Positions 42,722 to 51,958 of a stretch of 64,000 bases of DNA are shown piece by piece. Both the position numbers and the translations under genes were made by a program. Source of the DNA: Bacteroidota bacterium (GTDB lineage: Bacteria > Bacteroidota > Bacteroidia > Palsa-965). The DNA lies in the NCBI GenBank assembly GCA_003153435.1, contig PLYR01000137.1, positions 20,356-84,355 of the forward strand, read 5' to 3'. How positions within the stretch are numbered: the stretch's first letter is position 1; each line of letters starts with the position of its first letter. Below the pieces are notes generated by a model that saw nothing but the letters and a program-made list of their open reading frames with translations, made no database searches and was not told where the DNA came from.

Positions 42722-44463
42722 TATTTTACAGCCCTGATGAGTTTGAAATCTTTAATCATCACCATACTCACGGATTTATTTTCATAACCGCTCTCTGGTG
42801 ATGTCTTGTATAAATTAAAGCTTTGCTGTGTTCCGGTCCACTTCATTTTTGGAAGCTTTTTCCGGAAATTCAATCCGTAATCACGAAGTGCGCTCAGGTA
42901 ATACATGCCTGCATCATAGCCCTCGAAAGCATAAGTGCCCGGCTCAACACTGCAAAGGATGCGGAAGTTTTTGATGAAGTTGATGGTATTTTCCTTTTCA
43001 TACTCCACAAACGAATTAACAGTATAGTGCAGTTGAAGATTTTCCAGATAGTCATAGTCCAGATTCGCAAACCCGTTCCAGCTCTGCATGCCATAAACAA
43101 TTATCTGGTATTTATCGAGCAATGTGTTGAGGGTTCGCATCAGATCCGTAACATAGGCCTGGCTATTAGATGGAATGATAATTACATTGGGCTTTGTCAG
43201 AGATAATGATTTCGAAAATCCTTCTGATGCTTTTATATTTAGAAGAGAATCGGTGGACCCCGATTCTTTCAGGATTTCTACGTATCGGTTCCTAAAGATG
43301 GTTACATACAGTGCTTCTTTCGTGCTTGAATTACTGACCAGGATAACATTCTGTCCTTTACATGCCTCAGCCACAAATGCAGCCTCTTCCTCGAGCTGGG
43401 TGGTAACAGATGGAAGCATCTTGCTGACACAATCATTATTGAGTAGAACCTTGTTTTGTTGGGAGGTTGGAGATACAATAGGGATTGTATTCTTACGGGC
43501 AAACCTGGCTACATGCCCGAAAGCCACACCGGATAAGGGTCCTACTATAAGATTCATTTCTTTTAGTTCTGGCTTCTTAAGGATTTCCTGAAGGCGGGCA
43601 GAGTCCGAGTCATCCAGATCGTAGACGAAAAGCTCAATGTTTAAACCTGTTTTTTTAAGGGAGTCCATGGCCAAGCGAAAGCCCTGATAGAACTGAACAG
43701 CCATATCTGATTTAGCTGAGAAAGAACCTGCTTCTCTTCCGATACGGTCTACATCAATATTCTCATTGTTTTCTGTATGGAATGGGGCGAACAAAGCCAC
43801 TTTGTATTTATCTTTTTTTACAAGGGTAAAGAGTGTATCACCGGCTGTAGCCAGTTCATTCACTCTACCGGTTTCTTTTACAGAAGGAGCTTTAGGCTCT
43901 GCTTTGGTTGTAGCTTTTACTTCCGGTTTAAGCGGATCCGGACTTGTTCCGGACTTTTCTTTGGTTTCAGCGTTTGTTTTGTCAACGCTTTCTATCTTCT
44001 TGCCTCCGGTGGGAATTTTCAGTACTTGCCCTGCTTTCAACCCATCTTTGAGTTCAGGGTTTGCGACTTTCAGTTCATCAACCGTCACTCCATACAATTT
44101 GGAGATCGAATAAAGCGTTTGTCCTGCTTCGGTTTTATGGGTCTGAGGTTTAGTTTTATCGAAAGCATTCTTAAGCGATTTAAGGTAAGGAATGTGCAAT
44201 ATATCTCCCGGTTTTATCCCATCAATGGCAGAAGGATTTTCCACAACAATGTCATTGACATCCATGAAATAGGCATGAGCAATGGCAAAGAGCGTCTGTC
44301 CCTGTTCAACGGTATGGAAATAGTATTTCACATCACCAATCTTTTTAATCTCTGTCGATTTTTTTATTTCCTGGGCATGCAATCCTGACCCACAAACAAG
44401 GAGGAGCAGGAAGGAAATGATCCGCCGGGTTGAATAAAAATTTGTCTGAGTCCTCTTGTTCAA
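42721..44463 (-). CDS. LysM and periplasmic-binding-fold envelope protein
   Basis: A 580-residue exported protein. I favour TTG 44463 as start: it clears the guaA stop and gives NKRTQTNFYSTRRIISFLLL, a normal signal peptide; an ATG at 44520 would overlap guaA by 44 bases. Two LysM domains follow (YYFHTVEQGQTLFAIAHAYF and HKTEAGQTLYSISKLYGVTV), then a linker rich in Lys, Pro and Ala, and a type I periplasmic binding fold (VALFAPFHTENNENID, NLIVGPLSGVAFGHVARFA). It should bind peptidoglycan and a small ligand or partner. The arrangement recalls LpoA-type or amino-acid-receptor-like proteins. It sits between guaA and hemF and overlaps hemF by one base. Confidence 0.85.
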   Translation of the reverse strand: MNKRTQTNFYSTRRIISFLLLLVCGSGLHAQEIKKSTEIKKIGDVKYYFHTVEQGQTLFAIAHAYFMDVNDIVVENPSAIDGIKPGDILHIPYLKSLKNAFDKTKPQTHKTEAGQTLYSISKLYGVTVDELKVANPELKDGLKAGQVLKIPTGGKKIESVDKTNAETKEKSGTSPDPLKPEVKATTKAEPKAPSVKETGRVNELATAGDTLFTLVKKDKYKVALFAPFHTENNENIDVDRIGREAGSFSAKSDMAVQFYQGFRLAMDSLKKTGLNIELFVYDLDDSDSARLQEILKKPELKEMNLIVGPLSGVAFGHVARFARKNTIPIVSPTSQQNKVLLNNDCVSKMLPSVTTQLEEEAAFVAEACKGQNVILVSNSSTKEALYVTIFRNRYVEILKESGSTDSLLNIKASEGFSKSLSLTKPNVIIIPSNSQAYVTDLMRTLNTLLDKYQIIVYGMQSWNGFANLDYDYLENLQLHYTVNSFVEYEKENTINFIKNFRILCSVEPGTYAFEGYDAGMYYLSALRDYGLNFRKKLPKMKWTGTQQSFNLYKTSPESGYENKSVSMVMIKDFKLIRAVK

Positions 44464-44476
44464 GATTTGTGATTGT

Positions 44477-46009
44477 CTATTCCCACTCAATCGTGGCAGG
44501 TGGCTTGGAGCTGATGTCATAGACCACCCGGTTGATACCTTTTACCTTATTAATTATTTCATTGGAGATCTTGCCTAGAAATTCGTATGGAAGGTGACAC
44601 CAGTCTGCTGTCATTCCATCTGTAGAAGTCACCGCACGAAGTGCTACTGCATTTTCATAGGTTCTCTCATCACCCATTACACCTACAGTTTGAACTGGAA
44701 GAAAGATTGCTCCTGCCTGCCATACGTCTTTGTATAATCCGGAACTCTTCAGTCCTTCAATAAAAATAGAATCGACTTCCTGCAACACTCTTACCTTCTC
44801 TTCGGTGATATCACCGAGAATCCGGATAGCAAGGCCTGGGCCGGGGAAAGGGTGACGGTTTAGGATGCGATCCTCAAGTCCTAATGTACGCCCTACCCTT
44901 CTTACTTCATCTTTAAAAAGTGTATTAAGAGGTTCCACCACTTTGAGCTTCATCTTTGCCGGAAGTCCACCTACATTATGATGTGATTTAATAGTAGCGG
45001 AGGGTCCTTTTACGGAAACAGATTCAATCACATCGGGATAGATGGTGCCCTGGGCCAGCCATTTCACATCCTGAATCTTATGTGATTCTTCATCGAATAC
45101 TTCGATAAAGGCATTTCCAATTATTTTTCTTTTCCTCTCCGGATCGCTCACCCCTTTCAGGTCGGTATAGAAACGGGATTTCGCATCGACACCTTTTACA
45201 TTCAGTCCCATGTGAACGTAAGAATCAAGAACCTGAGAGAATTCGTTTTTACGGAGAAGTCCGTTATCCACAAATATGCAGTAGAGGTTTTTTCCGATGG
45301 CTTTATGCAGAAGCATAGCAGCTACGCTGGAATCAACACCTCCGCTTAAGCCAAGCACCACTTTATCGCTTCCTATTTTCTTTTTTAATTCTGCAACAGT
45401 GGTTTCCACAAATGAATCGGGAGTCCAATCCTGTTTGCATCCACAGATATCCACCACAAAATTGCGCAGTAGCTGCATGCCTTCCGTGCTGTGGTATACT
45501 TCTGGATGAAACTGAATCCCATAGGTTTGTTCATGCAACATTTGAAAACCTGCGATAGGCACTTCGGGGGTGCTGGCAACAATTTTGCTTTGCTCAGGGA
45601 TACGGGAGATGGTATCGGCATGGCTCATCCAGACTTGGGAATGGAGACTAAGGCTTTTAAAAAGCTCATTTTTGTTATTGACTGAGCTGAGATTTGCCCT
45701 TCCATATTCACGGGTGCTGGAAGCTTTCACTTCCCCGCCATTCTGCTGGGCCAGGAGTTGAGCTCCGTAGCATACCCCTAAAAGAGGAATTTTGCCTTTA
45801 ATAGCAGAAAGATTAGGGTTGGGAGATTCAGGGTCCCTTACCGAGAACGGACTTCCACTGAGAATAACCCCTTTAATATGATTATCGGGTGCAGGATAGT
45901 GGTTATAGGGATGGATCTCGCAGTATACATTAAGTTCCCTTATTCGTCTAGCAATCAACTGAGTATATTGGGAACCAAAATCAAGGATTAGAATGGTTTC
46001 TTGTGACAT
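44477..46009 (-). CDS. guaA: GMP synthase (glutamine-hydrolysing)
   Basis: The 510-residue enzyme makes GMP from XMP, ATP and glutamine. The class I glutaminase has C80 in [10 protein letters not shown] and FHPEVYHS; the ATP-binding PP-loop is [13 protein letters not shown]; the C-terminal dimer domain contains [15 protein letters not shown]. The start at ATG 46009 is the family start ([19 protein letters not shown]); the frame is open further up. A TATCTTTG box lies 18 bases before the ATG. The LysM gene follows after 13 bases. Confidence 0.97.
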   Translation of the reverse strand: MSQETILILDFGSQYTQLIARRIRELNVYCEIHPYNHYPAPDNHIKGVILSGSPFSVRDPESPNPNLSAIKGKIPLLGVCYGAQLLAQQNGGEVKASSTREYGRANLSSVNNKNELFKSLSLHSQVWMSHADTISRIPEQSKIVASTPEVPIAGFQMLHEQTYGIQFHPEVYHSTEGMQLLRNFVVDICGCKQDWTPDSFVETTVAELKKKIGSDKVVLGLSGGVDSSVAAMLLHKAIGKNLYCIFVDNGLLRKNEFSQVLDSYVHMGLNVKGVDAKSRFYTDLKGVSDPERKRKIIGNAFIEVFDEESHKIQDVKWLAQGTIYPDVIESVSVKGPSATIKSHHNVGGLPAKMKLKVVEPLNTLFKDEVRRVGRTLGLEDRILNRHPFPGPGLAIRILGDITEEKVRVLQEVDSIFIEGLKSSGLYKDVWQAGAIFLPVQTVGVMGDERTYENAVALRAVTSTDGMTADWCHLPYEFLGKISNEIINKVKGINRVVYDISSKPPATIEWE

Positions 46010-46027
46010 ATGCCTGATTAGGAGGAT

Positions 46028-46035
46028 CAAAGATA
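46028..46035 (-). promoter_or_regulatory. -7 promoter box of guaA
   Basis: Reverse-strand TATCTTTG matches TAnnTTTG, 18 bases before the guaA ATG. A TTG at 46063-46061 is 25 bases away, slightly too far. Confidence 0.5.
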
Positions 46036-46159
46036 GAGAAATAAGGCCTTCGGGGGGATACAAAAGTGTTGAACAAATGATAAACAATTACCCGGTCATT
46101 GCCATTCACCCTCTCTTGTTGACGGAGTAGCATGCTTTTCCCCTTTTAACTACAACAAT

Positions 46160-48223
46160 TTATTTCCCGACCACATAAAATTCCGTCCTTCTGTTCTTTG
46201 CCTTCCCTGCTTCTGTAGCATTGTCAGCAACTGGTTTTGTTGATCCAAACCCTTTAAAAGCCACTAGCTGGCTTTTGGGAACACCAAGTTTTTCCAGAGC
46301 TTCATATACCGTTAGGGCCCGATCGGCACTTAGGCTTTGATTTTTCTTTTCGTCCCCTACATTATCCGTATGTCCGTAGATTTCAATTTTGATAGAGGGA
46401 TTCTCCTTCAGATAGCTTGCAAACTCTTCGAGCACTATTTTACATTGTCCTTCAAGCTCGGCGGAGTTGGTACGATAATAAAGATTATTAAGGGTATAAG
46501 AAGAACCGGGAAGAACTGATTTTACATCCAGATCATAATTCTTTGGTTTAGCATTGACGCTGTCGGCTGAAACAAGGTGAGAACTGAAAGCGGCTCCTTC
46601 CTGTTTGACAGTGATGATAAAATCTTCTTTCTTCTTCATATTCACAACCGCTGAGTAATGTCCGGTGAGAGTATCCATCACTACATTTGTCTTTGTTTTA
46701 GAGTTCGCACTTTTTATTTCTACCTGGGCTCCGGACACTGGTCTTCCATCCATGAGCTTTAAATCACCTTTTACAAAAGCTACTTTCTGAGGTCGAGCTT
46801 TCTCATACAATTCAAAATAGTATATATCATAACCACCCATACCTGGATTTTTCTGGGGCTTGTTGGTGGCGAAATAACCCAGGTGGCCATCGGTGCTGGC
46901 AAAGAAACCCACATCATCACCGGCCGTATTAATTGGAGAACCGATATTCTTTGGATCTTCCCAGTTTCCTTTCTCATCTTTCCGGACAAAGAATATGTCC
47001 TGACCACCGAAGCCCGGTAAACCGTCAGAAGAAAAATAAAGGGTTTCGCTATCGGAGTGGATAAAAGGTGTTTTCTCTTCGAACTTTGTATTGATCTTGG
47101 GCCCTGCATTAACCGGTATATCCCAGTTTCCATCAGCTTTTTTATGGGAGAGCCAGATATCAGATCCTCCAAATCCACCCGGGCGGTCACTTGCAAAGTA
47201 AAGAGTCTTACCATCTGCCGAAATGGATGGTTGGGAATCCCATGAGTTAGGGTCATTGATGACTGGTCCGCAATTCTTTATCTCACCCCAAACTCCGTTC
47301 ATCTTATCACAGTAATAGATATCAAAATTAGGGTTGGTTCCTCCTTCATCTTTTCCGATGGTGAAATACATATGCTGATTGTCGATCGAAACGGTAGCCC
47401 CTCCCTGGTTATCATAGGTATTGAAAGGACGAGGCATCATATTACCCGCATTGAATTCCCCATTGCTTCCCCGCACCGAATAAGAAAAGGTCTCTTCCAG
47501 TTTGTCCGTCTGGTAAATCTGATTCTTATTTGCGGTAGCCGGGCCGCGGCGTACGAAATACATTTCTTCATTATCGGGAGTGATGATTCCGAGGTACTCA
47601 TCTTTGGGTGTGCAAACACCTTTGACAGGGTGGGGATCGAAAGGAACGATATTCTTTTTAAGGTCTTCATAAATCTTAGCATACTTAATCATGTCTTTGG
47701 AATTGCTCAGGAAGAACTCAAACTCTTTATTGTACTTTTTAGGGTCCTCCTCCTTAAAGTCGATATACTTCTGCAGATATTTAATAGCCTCCGGATAATT
47801 TTCTTCCAGATAATAATTATAACCTACATAATAAAAAGGATCCGAGTGATAAGTCGGGCATAGTTCAATGACTTTCAAAAGGTAGGGAATGGCTGGTTTA
47901 TATGAATCGTTGTGGAGATTTGCTACGGTAATCTGAATACTGGCCAGTTTCCACCAGGCATCAAGGTATTCCGGGTCCAGCTCTGTGGCTTTGAGGAGGA
48001 AAGCGATTCGTTCTTCCCGTTTGTATTTTTTATTGTCACAGCCTTTATCGTAATATTCAGAAGCGGCTTTATCAGTACCTCTTTCATCGCACTTAAGCTT
48101 TACTTCTTCCGAAGCCTTATCGTCCTGAGCATGTAGCACAACAACAGTAGGCAGAAGCAATAACAACAGAAGTTGCAGTTTTGGCCGGCGATTGCCAAAT
48201 ATTGATTTTAAGGATTTTTTCAT
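46160..48223 (-). CDS. PorE-like TPR/propeller/OmpA envelope protein (second copy)
   Basis: The 687-residue paralog of the protein at 14798 has the same order: signal peptide (LQLLLLLLLPTVVVLHAQ), TPR (about 45-185), PD40-type propeller (about 195-465; LYFASDRPGGFGGSDI, LYFSSDGLPGFGGQDI), a carboxypeptidase-regulatory-like sandwich (about 475-560) and an OmpA domain (about 570-687; IKIEIYGHTDNVGDEKKNQS). PorE-type proteins connect the type IX secretion or gliding apparatus with peptidoglycan. The gene begins 5 bases after the aroC stop, so it is transcribed with a core metabolic gene. Which paralog, if either, is the true PorE cannot be told here. Confidence 0.85.
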   Translation of the reverse strand: MKKSLKSIFGNRRPKLQLLLLLLLPTVVVLHAQDDKASEEVKLKCDERGTDKAASEYYDKGCDNKKYKREERIAFLLKATELDPEYLDAWWKLASIQITVANLHNDSYKPAIPYLLKVIELCPTYHSDPFYYVGYNYYLEENYPEAIKYLQKYIDFKEEDPKKYNKEFEFFLSNSKDMIKYAKIYEDLKKNIVPFDPHPVKGVCTPKDEYLGIITPDNEEMYFVRRGPATANKNQIYQTDKLEETFSYSVRGSNGEFNAGNMMPRPFNTYDNQGGATVSIDNQHMYFTIGKDEGGTNPNFDIYYCDKMNGVWGEIKNCGPVINDPNSWDSQPSISADGKTLYFASDRPGGFGGSDIWLSHKKADGNWDIPVNAGPKINTKFEEKTPFIHSDSETLYFSSDGLPGFGGQDIFFVRKDEKGNWEDPKNIGSPINTAGDDVGFFASTDGHLGYFATNKPQKNPGMGGYDIYYFELYEKARPQKVAFVKGDLKLMDGRPVSGAQVEIKSANSKTKTNVVMDTLTGHYSAVVNMKKKEDFIITVKQEGAAFSSHLVSADSVNAKPKNYDLDVKSVLPGSSYTLNNLYYRTNSAELEGQCKIVLEEFASYLKENPSIKIEIYGHTDNVGDEKKNQSLSADRALTVYEALEKLGVPKSQLVAFKGFGSTKPVADNATEAGKAKNRRTEFYVVGK

Positions 48224-48228
48224 GAAAA

Positions 48229-49308
48229 TCAGATTTTAGAAGCCTTCTGCCGGAGTAGATGGTCGGCAAGGACCAATGCCGTCATCGCTTCTACGATAGG
48301 TACGGCTCTTGGTAACACACATGGATCATGTCTTCCCTTTCCTGTCATCTCCACAGCTTCTCCTTTGCTGTTTATCGTTTGTTGCTTTTGCATAAGGGTA
48401 GCCACTGGTTTAAATGCAACCTTGAAATAAATATCTTCTCCGTTACTGATACCTCCCTGAATTCCACCCGAACGGTTAGTTAGAGTACCTATATTCCCTT
48501 CCTTCTTTACAAAAGCATCATTATGCTCCGATCCTCTCATCTTCACACCTTCAAAACCGCTTCCATATTCAAAGCCTTTCACGGCATTGATCCCGAGCAT
48601 AGCCCTACCCAAATCAGCATGTAGCTTATCGAATACCGGCTCTCCCAAACCTGGAGGAACTCCTTTAGCGAAACAGGAAACAACACCTCCAATCGTATCT
48701 CCTTCCTTACGTACCTGCTCTATCTTCCGGATCATGGTTTCTGCAATCAGCGGGTCAGGGCATCTAACTGCATTTGTTTCAGTTACCTGATGATCGAGTT
48801 CCCGGTAGTCCTTAAGAAGTTTGATATCTCCTACCTGGGATGTATAGGCATGAATTTCTATCCCGTATTTCCTGAGCAATAGCTTTGCAATAGCACCTGC
48901 AGTCACACGTGCAACCGTTTCACGTGCTGATGCTCTTCCTCCGCCACGGTGATCGCGTATCCCGTATTTTATATCATAGGTATAATCCGCGTGTGAAGGT
49001 CTGTAAACATCAGTAATATGGTCATAATCCCCGCTTTTTTGATTCCCATTCCGGATCAGAAAACCGATGGGGGTTCCTGTAGTTTTTCCTTCCCATACTC
49101 CGGAAAGAAATTCTACCGTATCTGTTTCTTTGCGTTGGGTGACAATATGACTCTGCCCGGGCCTTCTCCGGTCCAGTTCTGACTGAATAAAGTGGAGATC
49201 AAGCTCCAGTCCGGCGGGGCAACCGTCTATGATACCGCCCAAAGCAGGGCCGTGTGATTCTCCGAAACTGTGAAGCCTGAAAACCTGGCCAAAAGTGTTG
49301 CCTGACAT
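48229..49308 (-). CDS. aroC: Chorismate synthase
   Basis: A 359-residue FMN-dependent enzyme for the last step to chorismate. The three family signatures are visible: [18 protein letters not shown] at the N-terminus, [20 protein letters not shown] (as [12 protein letters not shown]) and [19 protein letters not shown] at the C-terminus. A TATTTTTG box ends 6 bases before the ATG, so the mRNA may be leaderless. It is divergent from hutI and followed by a PorE-like gene after 5 bases. Confidence 0.97.
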   Translation of the reverse strand: MSGNTFGQVFRLHSFGESHGPALGGIIDGCPAGLELDLHFIQSELDRRRPGQSHIVTQRKETDTVEFLSGVWEGKTTGTPIGFLIRNGNQKSGDYDHITDVYRPSHADYTYDIKYGIRDHRGGGRASARETVARVTAGAIAKLLLRKYGIEIHAYTSQVGDIKLLKDYRELDHQVTETNAVRCPDPLIAETMIRKIEQVRKEGDTIGGVVSCFAKGVPPGLGEPVFDKLHADLGRAMLGINAVKGFEYGSGFEGVKMRGSEHNDAFVKKEGNIGTLTNRSGGIQGGISNGEDIYFKVAFKPVATLMQKQQTINSKGEAVEMTGKGRHDPCVLPRAVPIVEAMTALVLADHLLRQKASKI

Positions 49309-49314
49309 GGATTA

Positions 49315-49322
49315 CAAAAATA
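49315..49322 (-). promoter_or_regulatory. -7 promoter box of aroC
   Basis: Reverse-strand TATTTTTG matches TAnnTTTG with 6 bases to the ATG at 49308. No clear -33 TTG was found. Confidence 0.45.
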
Positions 49323-49360
49323 AGGTATTTCACCGAAACTATTCCGATATTTACGGATCT

Positions 49361-50614
49361 ATGAAACTTCTCATAAAAAACATTAAGTCTCTGGTCCAGA
49401 TTCTACCCGATAATGGATATCCCGTTGCCGGAGAAGATATGAAAACAATTACACACCTGGATGATGCATGGCTGGCCATAGAAGAGGATCTCATTACTGG
49501 TTATGGCAGCATGAGTGATTGGGAAGGCATCAGCGATTGGACAAACCTTCAGGTAGTGGATGCGGAAGGAAAATTCGTATTCCCATCCTGGTGCGATTCT
49601 CATACTCATCTTGTATTTGCCGGCAGCCGCGAAGGAGAATTTGTGGACCGTATCAACGGACTTTCCTATGAAGATATAGCAGCACGCGGGGGAGGAATTC
49701 TGAATTCCTCTAAAAGGCTACAAGAAGCATCGGAGGAAGAACTCACAGAGAGTGCACTGAAACGATTGGAAGAAATAACCTCTCAGGGAACAGGAGCGGT
49801 TGAGATAAAAAGTGGCTACGGGCTGAGCCTCGAATCGGAACTGAAGATGCTGAGGGTTATCAAAAAATTAAAAACACGCAGCCCCCTCACCATCAAAGCT
49901 ACTTTCCTGGGTGCACATGCTGTACCTCCAACCTATAAAAACAAAAAGGCAGATTATATTGATCTGCTCATCCATGAAATGATGCCTGCTATTAGGGATG
50001 AAAATCTGGCTGAATATTGCGATGTCTTTTGTGAAAATAACTATTTCACGCCCCAAGAAACCGTTCAGATTCTCGAAGCTGGAAAGCTTCATGGGATGAC
50101 TCCAAAGGTTCATGCCGAACAGCTGAGCAATTACGGAGGTGTTCTTGCAGGTGTGAAATGCGGGGCCATCAGTGTGGACCATCTGGAATATGTGGGTGAT
50201 GCCGAAATCAAAGCTCTACTTCATTCTGCTACCATGCCTACAGTGCTTCCGGGTGCAGCGTTTTTCTTATCACTGCCTCATCCTCCTGCACGCAGGATGA
50301 TTGATGCCGGACTACCACTTGCTCTTGCCAGCGACTTCAATCCCGGTTCCAGCCCGAGCGGAAACATGAACCTGATGATCGCCATTGCTTGTATTCAATA
50401 TAAAATGACTCCGGAAGAAGCTATCCATGCCGCAACCATCAATTCTGCTTATGCAATGGGTCTGAGCAAAAGCCATGGAAGCATAACTATTGGAAAGAAG
50501 GCGAATGTGTTTATTACGAAAGCAATTCCGTCACTGGGATTTATCCCTTATGCATTCGGGAGTAATCTCATCGAGACCATCATTCTGAACGGCAAGATTC
50601 AGGAACCAAAATAA
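49361..50614 (+). CDS. hutI: Imidazolonepropionase
   Basis: A 417-residue amidohydrolase of the histidine degradation pathway. Metal-binding CDSHTHLVFAGSREGEF, SGYGLSLESELKML, HAEQLSNYGGV and ASDFNPGSSPSGNMNL are present. It converts imidazolonepropionate to formiminoglutamate. I start it at ATG 49361 (MKLLIKNIKSL), discarding an upstream extension that would run into aroC. ftcD, the next pathway enzyme, lies one gene downstream. hutH and hutU are not in the window. Confidence 0.95.
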   Translation: MKLLIKNIKSLVQILPDNGYPVAGEDMKTITHLDDAWLAIEEDLITGYGSMSDWEGISDWTNLQVVDAEGKFVFPSWCDSHTHLVFAGSREGEFVDRINGLSYEDIAARGGGILNSSKRLQEASEEELTESALKRLEEITSQGTGAVEIKSGYGLSLESELKMLRVIKKLKTRSPLTIKATFLGAHAVPPTYKNKKADYIDLLIHEMMPAIRDENLAEYCDVFCENNYFTPQETVQILEAGKLHGMTPKVHAEQLSNYGGVLAGVKCGAISVDHLEYVGDAEIKALLHSATMPTVLPGAAFFLSLPHPPARRMIDAGLPLALASDFNPGSSPSGNMNLMIAIACIQYKMTPEEAIHAATINSAYAMGLSKSHGSITIGKKANVFITKAIPSLGFIPYAFGSNLIETIILNGKIQEPK

Positions 50615-50627
50615 GAGTGAATACTCT

Positions 50628-51869
50628 ATGACCTTCAACAGGAAACAGCTTTACCTATTTATTTCAGCTATTACCCTGATTAAAATAGGGCTCCTGCTGG
50701 TCTTCAACCCCAGGATGGAATATTTTGAGGACCATGACATGGCCGTTAATCTTCATCGTACCGGTGAAATGTATATCGACTGGTGTGGATTAAAGAACCA
50801 TACTTTTCAGTTTCCCGTTTATCCTTTCCTGCTCTCTATACTTTATTCGTTTTTTGGCATTAAGCCTCTTGCTGTTGGAATCTTTCATGTAATCCTGAAT
50901 GGGATCTCCGCCTTCCTGCTCCGGGATATCCTTGGTTTTTTCTGGAACCAGTTCAAACTTCCTTTCTCTTTCGAACCATACCGGCGTAAAGTATTGTTTA
51001 TTGCGGTAATTCTCTTCTGTCTCCACCCAGCCATCACTTATTACGCTATATTCAAGGTACACCCTTTCAGTCTGGACCTTTTTATGCTCCTGCTTCCTCT
51101 CTTCCTGACGAAAAATTATTTTTCCAACCCCAAAAAAATTAATCTCTTGCTCCTCTTTATCGGAGCTGGTCTGACTGCATTAACCAGGGTAACACTGCTG
51201 GTTTCGGTACTTCCCTTCCTGGTGATTCTGCTCCGCTACCGCGGCCTTGCAAAGACTCTTCTTGCATGCAGCGGATTGATCATCATTACTGCCCTGATCT
51301 GTACACCCTGGTTGATACGCAATTACAAACAGGATCACATTATTGGCTTAAGCTCCCTTACAGGTATAAGCCTTTGGAAAGGATCTCTTCCTAATTCAGA
51401 AGGGAGCAATTATCTTCAGAATGGTGCTTATTGTTATTCCAGCCTCAGCCACGCCGACACCCTCACTCTGATAAAGCTCGATGTAAAAGGGCAGGATGAT
51501 TTCTTCAGAAACAGGTATAGTGAAAACATACGTGCTCATCCTTTAGAACAGGTAAAGCTCTATTTCCTCAAACTTAAAAATTTCTGGATCTTCCGTTCCG
51601 GACTTGGAAGCGAGTATAGTCACCAGATGGAACGATTCATTCCCTTTTATCTGGGTGGTTTTCTGTTCATGCTTTTGTTTAGCATCTATGGAGCATTCTG
51701 CGTTGGAAAAAAAAGCCTGATTATGATGGTGATCCCTATATTCTTGTCTATGGAACAGGCATTGTTTTATGTAGAGACCAGACACAGACTGATTATAGAA
51801 CCCCTGCTTATTTTCATGGCTCTTATCGGGTTTCTTTATTTGTATACCCGGCTTAAACGGAAGGAATGA
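50628..51869 (+). CDS. Membrane glycosyltransferase-like protein (GT39/ArnT type)
   Basis: A 413-residue protein with about ten membrane helices. After the first helix comes FNPRMEYFEDHDMAVNLHRT, with acidic residues in the position of the catalytic loop in dolichol- or undecaprenyl-phosphate-mannose-type glycosyltransferases, and RVTLLVSVLPFLVILLRYR is typical of the family. It would transfer a sugar from a lipid carrier on the periplasmic side. Substrate is unknown. The gene sits 13 bases after hutI and 89 before ftcD, though no link to histidine breakdown is apparent. Confidence 0.72.
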   Translation: MTFNRKQLYLFISAITLIKIGLLLVFNPRMEYFEDHDMAVNLHRTGEMYIDWCGLKNHTFQFPVYPFLLSILYSFFGIKPLAVGIFHVILNGISAFLLRDILGFFWNQFKLPFSFEPYRRKVLFIAVILFCLHPAITYYAIFKVHPFSLDLFMLLLPLFLTKNYFSNPKKINLLLLFIGAGLTALTRVTLLVSVLPFLVILLRYRGLAKTLLACSGLIIITALICTPWLIRNYKQDHIIGLSSLTGISLWKGSLPNSEGSNYLQNGAYCYSSLSHADTLTLIKLDVKGQDDFFRNRYSENIRAHPLEQVKLYFLKLKNFWIFRSGLGSEYSHQMERFIPFYLGGFLFMLLFSIYGAFCVGKKSLIMMVIPIFLSMEQALFYVETRHRLIIEPLLIFMALIGFLYLYTRLKRKE

Positions 51870-51958
51870 TTATTTTAGGGGATTCAACTGAAGTGTCTGG
51901 TTAAAATAATTTCAGAGGGCTATCGCCTTTCCACAGTAAGAATGAAAAAATAATTTAT

